A stretch of 64,000 nucleotides of DNA, taken from NCBI GenBank assembly GCA_963717085.1, contig CAVQVM010000002.1, forward strand, positions 372,001-436,000, in the 5' to 3' direction. Under the pieces are notes generated by a model. That model worked only from the letters and a program-made list of their open reading frames with translations. It made no database searches and was not told the origin of the DNA. This document shows, one piece after another, positions 49,174 through 57,443 of the stretch. The position numbers and the translations under genes were made by a program. How positions within the stretch are numbered: the first letter of the stretch is position 1; each line of letters starts with the position of its first letter. This DNA is from DASQUK01 sp963717085 (lineage in GTDB: Bacteria > Actinomycetota > Acidimicrobiia > Acidimicrobiales > VFJN01).

Positions 49174-49917
49174 ATGCCCGCGCCCGTCCTCGCCGTGCTG
49201 GTCGGCCTCGTCACCAGCCAGATCGCCAACTTCGCCACCACGGTCTACCTGCACCGGACGCTGGCGCACCGGGCGGTCACGCTGTCGCCCGCCGTGGCGT
49301 TCGGCTTCCGGGTGATCATCTGGATCTCCACGGGCCTCAAGCCCCGCGAATGGGCGGCCGTGCACCGGCGCCACCACGCGTTCACCGACGTCGAGGGCGA
49401 TCCCCACTCCCCCGTGCTGCTGGGCTGGGTGCGGGTCCAGCTCACCAACCCCGCGCTCTACCGGCGGGCGGCCCGGGACGACGTCACGGTGGCCCGCTAT
49501 GCGCGCGACCTCCCGCCGGATCGCTGGGACCGGATGCTGTTCGACCGCGCCTGGCTCGGACTCGGCATCGGGGTCGCGCTGCTGGTCCTCCTCCTCGGGC
49601 CGGTCTGGGCGATCCTCGCCGCCGTCGTCCACGTCGTCGTGTACCTGTCGCTCAACGCCTCCATCAACGCGGTGACCCACACCTTCGGCGCCCAGCCCTA
49701 CGACAACCAGGCCACCAACCTCCAGTGGCTGGCGTGGCTCACCGGCGGCGAGGGGCTGCACAACAACCACCACGCCGCCCCCACCTCGGCCCGGCTGGCC
49801 TTCCGGCGGGGCGAGTACGACCCCTCGTGGCCGTTCATCCGGCTGCTCCGCCGGTTCGGGTGGGCACACGTGCGCCACGATCGTCCCCCGGTGCGGGAGC
49901 CCGCCCGCGTCGGGTAG
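49174..49917 (+). CDS. Acyl-CoA/fatty acid delta-9-type desaturase
   Basis: A 247-residue membrane desaturase with the three histidine boxes: HRTLAH, HRRHHA and HNNHHA, which bind two irons. Spans include VLAVLVGLVTSQIANFATTV and GIGVALLVLLLGPVWAIL. It introduces a cis double bond into acyl chains, adjusting membrane fluidity. It is shorter than eukaryotic OLE1 enzymes, lacking the cytochrome b5 domain, so an external ferredoxin or rubredoxin is needed. It is divergent from its probable TetR regulator. Confidence 0.9.
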   Translation: MPAPVLAVLVGLVTSQIANFATTVYLHRTLAHRAVTLSPAVAFGFRVIIWISTGLKPREWAAVHRRHHAFTDVEGDPHSPVLLGWVRVQLTNPALYRRAARDDVTVARYARDLPPDRWDRMLFDRAWLGLGIGVALLVLLLGPVWAILAAVVHVVVYLSLNASINAVTHTFGAQPYDNQATNLQWLAWLTGGEGLHNNHHAAPTSARLAFRRGEYDPSWPFIRLLRRFGWAHVRHDRPPVREPARVG

Positions 49918-49967
49918 TGGGGTCGCCCCCTCGTGGGTTGCCTCGAGGCCCCCACTAGGTTCGGGGC

Positions 49968-50369
49968 ATGAACATTGTCGCTGCCCTGTTCGTCGAGTCC
50001 CTCGACCTGCGGCCGACGTTCGAGGGCGGACCGACCCTGATCGACCTCGCCGGCGTGCACTTCTCGGCGGTGCCCCCGTCGCCCCCACCGGTGACGGTGG
50101 CGCCCCACCTGATCGTCCTCGTGTGGTGTCCGCCCGGCGACGACAGCGCCGGGATGCTCGAGGTGGTGTTCCACCGCGACGGCGAGCAGCTGGCTCGCAA
50201 TGTCCAGCCGTTCCAGGTCGAGCCGGGCAAGTTCACCTACCGGCTCGTGCGGGCGGAGGTCGACTTCGCCGACTACGGCACGGTCGAGGCGCAGTGTCGC
50301 ATCGGAACCGGGCCCCTCACCGTGGTGCCCTACACGCTGGTCGCAGGGCCGGATCAGGCGCCCGCATGA
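49968..50369 (+). CDS. DUF6941 family protein
   Basis: A 133-residue beta-rich protein: NIVAALFVESLDLRPTFEGG, HLIVLVWCPPGDDSAGMLEV and FTYRLVRAEVDFADYGTVEA are predicted strands. It resembles the DUF6941 family of actinobacteria, whose function is unknown. There is no signal peptide or membrane span. It precedes the FIST gene by only 7 bases on the same strand, so the two are probably co-transcribed. Confidence 0.65.
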   Translation: MNIVAALFVESLDLRPTFEGGPTLIDLAGVHFSAVPPSPPPVTVAPHLIVLVWCPPGDDSAGMLEVVFHRDGEQLARNVQPFQVEPGKFTYRLVRAEVDFADYGTVEAQCRIGTGPLTVVPYTLVAGPDQAPA

Positions 50370-50376
50370 GGATCAC

Positions 50377-51540
50377 GTGACGTTTGCCAGCGCCCTGTCG
50401 GAGCACCCCGATCCCGCCGAGGCCACCGGCGAGGTCATCGGGGCGGTACTGGAACGGCTCGGCACCGAGCCCGACGTCGCGGCCGTGTTCGCGTCGCCCC
50501 AGCATCGCGACGCCTTCGGCGACATGGCCGCGGCCATCAATCGCATGCTCCGCCCCCGGGTGTTCGTGGGGACGACGGCGGTGGCCGTCCTTGGCGGGAG
50601 CCGCGAGGTCGAGGACGCCCCCGCGATCGGTCTGTGGGCGGGTCGCCTTGCGGTCCGCCCGCGCCCGGTCCGCCTCCAGGCCACCCGGACGGCCTCGGGC
50701 ATCGCGCTCCAGGGCCTGTCGGCCTCGACGTTCGAGCCGGGCGATGCGCTGCTCCTCCTGGCCGACCCCTTCTCGCTACCGGTCGACGCCATCATCGATG
50801 CGCTGGCCGCGTTCGAGATGCCCGAGGCGAGCGAGACGCTGTCGGTGCCGGTGGTGGGCGGGATGGCCTCCGCGGCCAACACGCCCGGCGGCAACCGCCT
50901 GGTCCTGGACGACGAGGTGATGTCCTCGGGAGGCGTGGGTGTGGTCCTCCCCGGCGGCGTGGCCACCCGCACCGTCGTCTCACAGGGATGCAGGCCCATC
51001 GGCGATCCCATGATCGTCACACGGGCGGAGGGCAACCTCGTGATGGAGATCGCGGGGCGTCCCGCGCTCGACCGACTCGACGACCTGGTGCGGGCCGCCG
51101 ACGCCGAGGAACGATCGCTCCTGGCCTCGGGGCTGCAGATCGGCATCGCCATCGACGAGCACCGGGCGACGTTCGAGCGCGGCGACTTCCTGGTTCGCGG
51201 GGTCGTGGGCGCGGATCGGCTCCAACGGGCCCTGGCCGTCGGCGATCGTGTGGAGGTGGGCACGACTATCCAGTTCCAGGTGCGCGACGCCGTGGCCGCG
51301 GACGAGGACCTGCGGGCGATGCTCGCCGACGCCACGGGCGACGCCGCCTTGGTATTCACGTGCAACGGTCGGGGGCAACGTCTCTTCGGCGAGCCCGACC
51401 ACGACGCCCGGGTGGTGCACGACACGCTCGGCTCGCCCGCCCTCGCGGGGATGTTCTGCGCCGGCGAGTTCGGTCCCATCGGCGGGCGCAGCTTCGTCCA
51501 CGGATTCACGGCCAGCGTCCTCGTGTTCCGCGACCTGTGA
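50377..51540 (+). CDS. FIST domain sensor protein
   Basis: The 387-residue protein has a FIST-N region (FVGTTAVAVLGGSREVEDAP, ALLLLADPFSLPVDAIIDAL, VPVVGGMASAANTPGGNRLV) and a FIST-C region ending FCAGEFGPIGGRSFVHGFTA. FIST domains bind small ligands, often amino acids, in signalling proteins. No output domain is attached, so it would act by partner binding. GTG 50377 has GAGG at 50368-50371 upstream. It follows DUF6941 closely. Confidence 0.82.
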   Translation: MTFASALSEHPDPAEATGEVIGAVLERLGTEPDVAAVFASPQHRDAFGDMAAAINRMLRPRVFVGTTAVAVLGGSREVEDAPAIGLWAGRLAVRPRPVRLQATRTASGIALQGLSASTFEPGDALLLLADPFSLPVDAIIDALAAFEMPEASETLSVPVVGGMASAANTPGGNRLVLDDEVMSSGGVGVVLPGGVATRTVVSQGCRPIGDPMIVTRAEGNLVMEIAGRPALDRLDDLVRAADAEERSLLASGLQIGIAIDEHRATFERGDFLVRGVVGADRLQRALAVGDRVEVGTTIQFQVRDAVAADEDLRAMLADATGDAALVFTCNGRGQRLFGEPDHDARVVHDTLGSPALAGMFCAGEFGPIGGRSFVHGFTASVLVFRDL

Positions 51541-51605
51541 CCAGGGAAGAACTAGTCGCGGAACAGGACCGAACCGTCTGAGCGCCCCACTAGGGTGAAC
51601 CAGAG

Positions 51606-53654
51606 ATGTCTGCCGACCCCGCCCTCGAGCAGCGTGCGATCAACGTCATCCGGGGCCTGGCCATGGATGCCCCGCAGGCAGCCAACAGCGGTCATCCCGG
51701 CACCGCCATGGCGCTGGCACCCCTGGCCCACGTGCTGTGGACCCGCATCATGCGCTACGACGCCGAGGCGCCCGATTGGCCCGACCGCGACCGGTTCGTC
51801 CTGTCGGCGGGGCACGCCTCGATTCTGCTGTATTCGATGCTCCACCTCACCGGCTACGGGCTGACGCTCGAGGACCTCAGGGCATTTCGCCAGTGGGGCT
51901 CCCAGACACCCGGTCACCCCGAGGTACACCACACCACGGGGGTCGAGGTCACGACCGGACCGCTGGGGCAGGGGTTCGCCAATGCCGTGGGTTTCGGTAT
52001 CGCCGAACGCTGGCTGCGATCGCGCTTCGGCTCCGACCTGTGCAACCACAGGACCTACGTGATCTGCAGCGACGGCGACCTCATGGAGGGCGTCAGCCAC
52101 GAGGCGGCCTCCCTGGCCGGACACCTCAAGCTGGGTCGCCTCATCTACGTCTACGACGACAACCACATCACCATCGACGGCGCCACCGAGCTCGCCTACT
52201 CCGACGACGTGGCGGGCCGCTTCGAGAGCTACGGATGGCACGTCGAGTCCCTGGGCGAGGTCGCCAACGACACTGAGACGCTGGAGGCGGCCTTGCGCCG
52301 CGCCGCCGACGTTGAAGACGCACCGTCGATGCTCATCCTGCGCAGCCACATCGGCTGGCCGTCCCCCACCTACACCGATACGTCCCACGCCCACGGCAGC
52401 CCGCTCGGCGAGGAGGAGGTCGCGACCACCAAGCGCATCCTCGACCTGCCCGCCGACCAGTCGTTCTGGGTGCCGGACGACGTGCTCGAGCTCTACAGGG
52501 CTTCCGGTCGCCGCGGACGCGACGAGCGGGAGGCGTGGGAGAAGCGCCTGTCGGCGACCGACGGGGGGGAGCGCGAGGTCTACGAGGCCTGCCTCGCCCG
52601 GCGGGGGCTACCGGGGTGGGACGAGGCGTTGCCGAGCTGGGCGCCCGGCGAGAGCGTCGCCACGCGCAAGGCCAGCGGCGCATGCCTCCAAGCCCTGGCG
52701 GACCTGGTGCCCGGGCTCATCGCCGGGGGCGCGGACCTCACCGGCAACACCGGCACGGTGCTGAAGGACCACGGCGTGCAGACGTTCGAGGTGCCGGATG
52801 GCCGGCAGATCTACTTCGGCGTGCGCGAGCACGGCATGGCCGGCGCGATGAACGGCATGGCCGCGCACGGCGGCGTCATCCCGATCGGCGGGACCTTCTT
52901 CATCTTCAGCGACTACATGCGGCCGGCCGTCCGGTTGGCCGCGATGTCCGGTTACAAGGACATCTTCAGCTTCACCCACGACTCGGTGGGCCTCGGTGAG
53001 GACGGCCCCACGCACCAGCCCGTCGAGCACCTGGCCTCGTTGCGCGCCATGCCGGGGTTGCGCCTGATCCGCCCGGCGGACGCCAACGAGACCGCGGCCG
53101 CCTGGAGGGTCGCCATCGGGTCGCGGGGGCCGACCGCACTGGTGCTGACGCGTCAGAACACTCCCGTGCTCGAGGGCACCGCCGGCGCCCCTGTCGATCG
53201 CGGTGCCTACGTGCTGGTCGACCCGGACGGCGACGACGAGGCCGACCTCGTCCTCATCGGCACCGGCAGCGAGGTGGCGGTATGCGTCGAGGCGGCGACG
53301 CAACTCGCCGCCACCGGCGTGCGCACGCGGGTGGTGTCGATGCCGTCGTGGGACCTCTTCGCCGCCCAACCCGATGCCTACCAGGACTCGGTCCTTCCGC
53401 CCGAAGTACCCACGCTCGCGGTCGAGGCCGGAGCCAGCCTCGGCTGGGACCGGTGGGCCGACGAGAGCGTCAGCCTCGACCGCTTCGGGGCCTCGGCCCC
53501 GGGCGCAGTGGCGCTCCACAACCTCGGTTTCAACCCCGAAAACGTGGCGGAGCGGGGGCGCCAGCTGATCCACGACCTGCAAGAGGACCTGGCGGCGGCC
53601 ACCGACGGACCCCCACCCCCCCCGAGCAGCAGCGAGAGCGGAGAACAACGATGA
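51606..53654 (+). CDS. tkt: Transketolase
   Basis: A 682-residue thiamine-diphosphate enzyme. The TPP motif is visible as ICSDGDLMEGVSHEAASLAG through YDDNHITIDG; SGHPGTAMALAPLAHVLW, TTGPLGQGFANAVGFGIAER and FTHDSVGLGEDGPTHQPVEH are family hallmarks. It exchanges two-carbon units in the pentose phosphate pathway. Start ATG 51606 follows an AGAG. Its stop overlaps the transaldolase start (ATGA), so the two enzymes are translated together. Confidence 0.95.
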   Translation: MSADPALEQRAINVIRGLAMDAPQAANSGHPGTAMALAPLAHVLWTRIMRYDAEAPDWPDRDRFVLSAGHASILLYSMLHLTGYGLTLEDLRAFRQWGSQTPGHPEVHHTTGVEVTTGPLGQGFANAVGFGIAERWLRSRFGSDLCNHRTYVICSDGDLMEGVSHEAASLAGHLKLGRLIYVYDDNHITIDGATELAYSDDVAGRFESYGWHVESLGEVANDTETLEAALRRAADVEDAPSMLILRSHIGWPSPTYTDTSHAHGSPLGEEEVATTKRILDLPADQSFWVPDDVLELYRASGRRGRDEREAWEKRLSATDGGEREVYEACLARRGLPGWDEALPSWAPGESVATRKASGACLQALADLVPGLIAGGADLTGNTGTVLKDHGVQTFEVPDGRQIYFGVREHGMAGAMNGMAAHGGVIPIGGTFFIFSDYMRPAVRLAAMSGYKDIFSFTHDSVGLGEDGPTHQPVEHLASLRAMPGLRLIRPADANETAAAWRVAIGSRGPTALVLTRQNTPVLEGTAGAPVDRGAYVLVDPDGDDEADLVLIGTGSEVAVCVEAATQLAATGVRTRVVSMPSWDLFAAQPDAYQDSVLPPEVPTLAVEAGASLGWDRWADESVSLDRFGASAPGAVALHNLGFNPENVAERGRQLIHDLQEDLAAATDGPPPPPSSSESGEQR

Positions 53655-54754
53655 CTCGCCTACAAGACCTGTACTACGAGCAGGGCCAGAGCCCCTGGCT
53701 CGACAACCTGCGGCGCGGCTGGATCACGGGCGGCGAGCTCGCCCGGTGGGTCGAGCGCGGCGTGCGGGGCATCACGTCCAACCCAACCATCTTCCAGAAG
53801 GCGATCTCGTCCTCCGACGAGTACGACGCCCAGTTCAGTGAGCTCGTCGAGGGCGGACAGCCGGTCGACGCCGCCTACTGGACGATGGTGACGGACGACA
53901 TCGAGCACGCCCTCCGCATCCTGCGGCCGGTCCACGACGAGAGCGCGGGTGTCGACGGCTACGTCTCGGTCGAGGTGGCGCCCGAGCTGGCGCGCGACTG
54001 CGACGGCACGGTGGCGTCGGCACGTGAGCTGCACGATCAGATCGCCGAGCCGAACCTGTACGTGAAGGTGCCGGCCACGGCGGCGGGCGTCGACGCCATC
54101 CGCATCCTCATCGGCGAGGGCCGCAGCATCAACGTCACCCTCATCTTCGGACTCGACCGCTACCGCGACGTGATGGAGGCCTACATCTCGGGACTGGAGG
54201 CCTACGACGGTGACCTGTCGCAGATCGCCAGCGTGGCCTCGTTCTTCGTCAGCCGGGTTGACACCGAGGTCGACCGCCGGCTCGACGCCATCGGCAGCGA
54301 GGCCGCCCTGGCGCTCCGCGGCAAGGCCGCAGTCGCGCAGGCTCAGCTCGCCTACCAACGGTTCCTCGAGACGTTCCGGGGCCCGCGCTGGCAGGCGCTG
54401 GCGGATCGCGGGGCCAGGGTCCAGCGGCCGCTGTGGGCCTCGACGTCGACCAAGAACCCGCACTACCCCGACACGTTGTACGTCGACACGCTCATCGGGC
54501 CGGATACGGTCAACACGATGCCGGAGGCCACGCTCGACGCCTTCGAGGACCACGGCACCCTGGCGCGCACCGTCGACGCCGACCCCGATGCAGCCCAGCG
54601 GACGCTGGACGCGATCGAGGCGGTCGGCGTGGACCTCGACGAGGTGAGCCGCGTGCTCGAGGACCAGGGCGTGGCTACGTTCGCCAAGAGCTTCGACGAG
54701 TTGATCAGCGCGCTCGAAGCCAAGGCGGAGTCGACGCCCGGCGGTTCCGGCTAG
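53651..54754 (+). CDS. tal: Transaldolase
   Basis: The 367-residue protein has the transaldolase barrel: GITSNPTIFQKAISSSDEYD near the start, the Schiff-base Lys in NLYVKVPATAAGVDAI, NVTLIFGLDRY and RPLWASTSTKNPHYPDTLYV. It transfers dihydroxyacetone units between sugar phosphates, complementing transketolase. Length matches the mycobacterial type. It begins within the tkt stop and is followed after 45 bases by 6-phosphogluconolactonase. Confidence 0.95.
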   Translation: MTRLQDLYYEQGQSPWLDNLRRGWITGGELARWVERGVRGITSNPTIFQKAISSSDEYDAQFSELVEGGQPVDAAYWTMVTDDIEHALRILRPVHDESAGVDGYVSVEVAPELARDCDGTVASARELHDQIAEPNLYVKVPATAAGVDAIRILIGEGRSINVTLIFGLDRYRDVMEAYISGLEAYDGDLSQIASVASFFVSRVDTEVDRRLDAIGSEAALALRGKAAVAQAQLAYQRFLETFRGPRWQALADRGARVQRPLWASTSTKNPHYPDTLYVDTLIGPDTVNTMPEATLDAFEDHGTLARTVDADPDAAQRTLDAIEAVGVDLDEVSRVLEDQGVATFAKSFDELISALEAKAESTPGGSG

Positions 54755-54799
54755 GAATCAGGCAACGGCGACCGACGTCGCGGCATCGCGGGAGAGAAC

Positions 54800-55474
54800 G
54801 TGCACGGTGAGCTGGTTGTGGTCGACGACGTGCCCAGCGAGTTCGCCGAGCGCGTCATCGAGGCGTTCCACAGTCGGCCCAACGACGGGTTCTCCTTCGT
54901 GGTCTCGGGAGGTGACCTGGCGCGCCGCTGCTATGAGGGCCTCGCCGACGACGCCGGGAACCAGATCGACTGGTGGAAAGTCGACATCTACTGGGGTGAC
55001 GAGCGGTGCGTGCCCCTCGACCACGAGAACTCCAACTACCGGCTTGTCCGGGAGGCGCTCCTCGAACGGGTGGGCGCCGTCAACGCCAACTACCCCATGC
55101 GCTGCAACCAGGGCCCCGACCCCTACCAGCTGCGGCTCGGCGAGCTCGGACGCCTCGACCTCGTGCACCTCGGCATGGGCCCCGACGGCCACACCGCCTC
55201 GCTCTTCCCGGGCTCGCGAGGGCTCGACGCCGACCCGGGACGCCTGGTGGTGATGAACGACGACCCCAACGGGCACAACCAGTTCCCCCGGATGACCCTC
55301 ACCTTCGCCGGCATCGCCCGGGCACGGCTGGTGCTCGTGACGGTGGCCGGGGAGGCCAAGCGCGAGGCCTTGGAGCGGGTGGCCGCCGGCGATGCGTCGC
55401 TGCCCGCGACCCACGTTCGCGGGGACCACGTCCTGTGGATCGTGGACCCCGCGGCCGCCGGCGACCTCGCGTAG
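54800..55474 (+). CDS. pgl: 6-phosphogluconolactonase
   Basis: A 224-residue protein of the glucosamine/galactosamine-6-phosphate isomerase fold: FSFVVSGGDLARRCYEGLAD, WWKVDIYWGDERCVPLDHEN, VHLGMGPDGHTASLFPGSRG and FAGIARARLVLVTVAGEAKR. It hydrolyses 6-phosphogluconolactone in the oxidative pentose phosphate branch. GTG 54800 follows GGGAGAG. The genes zwf and opcA, which usually lie between tal and pgl in actinobacteria, are absent here. Confidence 0.93.
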   Translation: MHGELVVVDDVPSEFAERVIEAFHSRPNDGFSFVVSGGDLARRCYEGLADDAGNQIDWWKVDIYWGDERCVPLDHENSNYRLVREALLERVGAVNANYPMRCNQGPDPYQLRLGELGRLDLVHLGMGPDGHTASLFPGSRGLDADPGRLVVMNDDPNGHNQFPRMTLTFAGIARARLVLVTVAGEAKREALERVAAGDASLPATHVRGDHVLWIVDPAAAGDLA

Positions 55475-55574
55475 CCGAGAGCGGCGGGATTGGCCGCTAG
55501 CCGTATCATCCTTCCGGGGTGATCCCACGTGGCGTCCCGAGCCGTAGCTTCGAGGACAGGCGCGAGGAGAAGAC

Positions 55575-56543
55575 ATGGCAGCTCCCACCAAGAAGCCGAC
55601 CGTCGAACTGTCCGATGAAGAATTGCGTCAGCTCGTGGATTTGGTCACGGGATCGGACAGCGTCGAGCTCAAGCTCACTGTGCCCGAGGAGCATCACCAG
55701 TCGACGATCACGGCCCTCGGGATGGACGCGCTACGGGCCCAGATCCGCCAGGTGTTCTTCTTCGACACGCCTGACCTGGCACTCAACAAGCAGGGGGTCG
55801 TCGTGCGCGCCCGCCGCGTCCAGGGGCGGGGTGACGACACGGTGGTGAAGCTCCGGCCCGTAGTCCCCGACGAGCTGGCTGACGAGTTTCGGCGGGCGCC
55901 GGGTGCGGTCGTCGAGGTCGACGCCATGCCCGGAGGATGGGTCTGCTCGGCATCGTTCAAGGGGTCGGTGGGCACGACCGATGTCACCAGGGTGGCGAGC
56001 GGGGAGCGGCCGATCCGCAAGCTGTTCTCCAAGGGGCAGCGGGCCTTCTACGAGGCGCACGTCACCGAGGGCATCGCGCTCGACGACCTCGCCATCTTGG
56101 GACCGATCTTCGTGCTCAAGCTCAACTTCCGCCCCGAGGGTTACGACCGCAAGATGGTGGCCGAGGCATGGCTCTACCCCGACGGGTCCCGCATCCTCGA
56201 GCTGTCCACCAAGTGCCCTCCCAGCGACATGCTGAACGTGGCCGTAGGGTCGCGGCTGTTCCTGAGCGAGCGAGGGATCGACCTCAGCGGCGAGCAGCAC
56301 GCGAAGACCCGCACTGCGCTCGATTTCTTCGCGCAGCAACTGCAGCCACCGTCCAAGGAACCGGCCAAGGCCCCCGCGAAGAGGGCCCCGAAGGCCCCCA
56401 AGAAGAGGGCCCCGAAGGCGCCCACGAAGGCGGCGTCCAAGGCCCCCAAGAAGGCGGCGTCCAAGGCCCCCAAGAAGAGGGCCTCCAAGGCCCCCGCGAA
56501 AGCGGAGTCCAAGGCTGTCGCAAAGACACCGTCGAAGGCCTGA
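55575..56543 (+). CDS. CYTH-fold protein with Lys/Ala/Pro histone-like tail
   Basis: A 322-residue protein. Residues about 25-245 look like a CYTH/triphosphate tunnel fold: SVELKLTVPEEH supplies the Glu-x-Lys strand, with VRQVFFFDTPDLALNKQG-like and VVVRARRVQGRGDDTVVKLR strands. The last 65 residues repeat AKAP/KAPKK units, like histone H1 or mycobacterial Hup tails, implying DNA or polyphosphate binding. CYTH enzymes cleave inorganic triphosphate or make cAMP. ATG 55575 follows GAGGAGAAG. Confidence 0.72.
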   Translation: MAAPTKKPTVELSDEELRQLVDLVTGSDSVELKLTVPEEHHQSTITALGMDALRAQIRQVFFFDTPDLALNKQGVVVRARRVQGRGDDTVVKLRPVVPDELADEFRRAPGAVVEVDAMPGGWVCSASFKGSVGTTDVTRVASGERPIRKLFSKGQRAFYEAHVTEGIALDDLAILGPIFVLKLNFRPEGYDRKMVAEAWLYPDGSRILELSTKCPPSDMLNVAVGSRLFLSERGIDLSGEQHAKTRTALDFFAQQLQPPSKEPAKAPAKRAPKAPKKRAPKAPTKAASKAPKKAASKAPKKRASKAPAKAESKAVAKTPSKA

Positions 56544-56586
56544 CACCTCGGCGTGGCGTCGGCGGCGACTGGGCATACTTGGTCGC

Positions 56587-57372
56587 GTGCCGAGGCCGTC
56601 GTCGAGCTACCGAGAGCTTCCGCCGCCCCCGGCGCTGGCGCCCTACGTGTCATGCCTGTGGACGCAGACGATCGGTGCCGGGGACGGCACCTACGAGCAT
56701 CCCGTCCTACCCGATGGCTGCGCCGACATCGTCTCGATCAACGGCGGCCTGGCTGTTGTCGGGCCCGCGACGACGGCGGTGACCGAGCGCCTCGCGCCGG
56801 GATCCGTCGTCGCCGGCGTGCGGTTCCGTACCGGGGCCGCACCGCCGCTGCTCGGTGTCAGCGCCACCGAGCTCCGCGACCGGGAGGTCGGCGCGGCCGA
56901 CATCTGGGGCCGAGCCGGCACCACGCTGGCGGACCAGTGTGGGGACGCCCCCGACGGCGCCGAGGCCCCCGAGCGTCTCGGGGCGGTCGTCGACACCCTG
57001 CTCGATCGGCTCGACGATGCGCCGGCGGTCGACCCGGTGGCGACCCGAGCCGCGTCGATGCTCGCCGCCCCTCCCGCCCCGCCGGTGCGGGACCTCGCCC
57101 GACGGTTTGACCTGAGCGAGCGTCAGCTCCGGCGGCGCATCGAGGTGGCCGTCGGGTATCCACCCCGGACGCTGGCGCGCATCCTCCGGTTCCAGCGGTT
57201 CTTGGGCGCGGCCCGCTCGTCGGGCTCGTCCGGCCACGACCTCGCCCGCCTCGCCACCGAGGCCGGCTATGCCGATCAGGCGCACCTGACCCGCGATAGC
57301 CGGCGGCTGGCCGGCCTTCCCCCGGGGGCCCTGCTGGACTGGGAGGCGCGGCGCACCGCACCCGCCGCATGA
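56587..57372 (+). CDS. AraC family transcriptional regulator
   Basis: The 261-residue protein has an N-terminal DUF6597-like sensor domain (ALAPYVSCLWTQTIGAG, HPVLPDGCADIVSINGG, VVAGVRFRTGAAPPLLG) and a C-terminal AraC HTH pair: VRDLARRFDLSERQLRRRIE and DLARLATEAGYADQAHLTRD. It binds DNA as an activator or repressor; target unknown. The start is GTG 56587, 43 bases after the CYTH stop, so it may share that transcript. Confidence 0.85.
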   Translation: MPRPSSSYRELPPPPALAPYVSCLWTQTIGAGDGTYEHPVLPDGCADIVSINGGLAVVGPATTAVTERLAPGSVVAGVRFRTGAAPPLLGVSATELRDREVGAADIWGRAGTTLADQCGDAPDGAEAPERLGAVVDTLLDRLDDAPAVDPVATRAASMLAAPPAPPVRDLARRFDLSERQLRRRIEVAVGYPPRTLARILRFQRFLGAARSSGSSGHDLARLATEAGYADQAHLTRDSRRLAGLPPGALLDWEARRTAPAA

Positions 57373-57443
57373 CCGCCACGCAGGAGTAGCCAACGCCTTC
57401 GACTGGGCGAAGGAGAACGCGCTCGCCCCGTAGCCTGGCGGGT

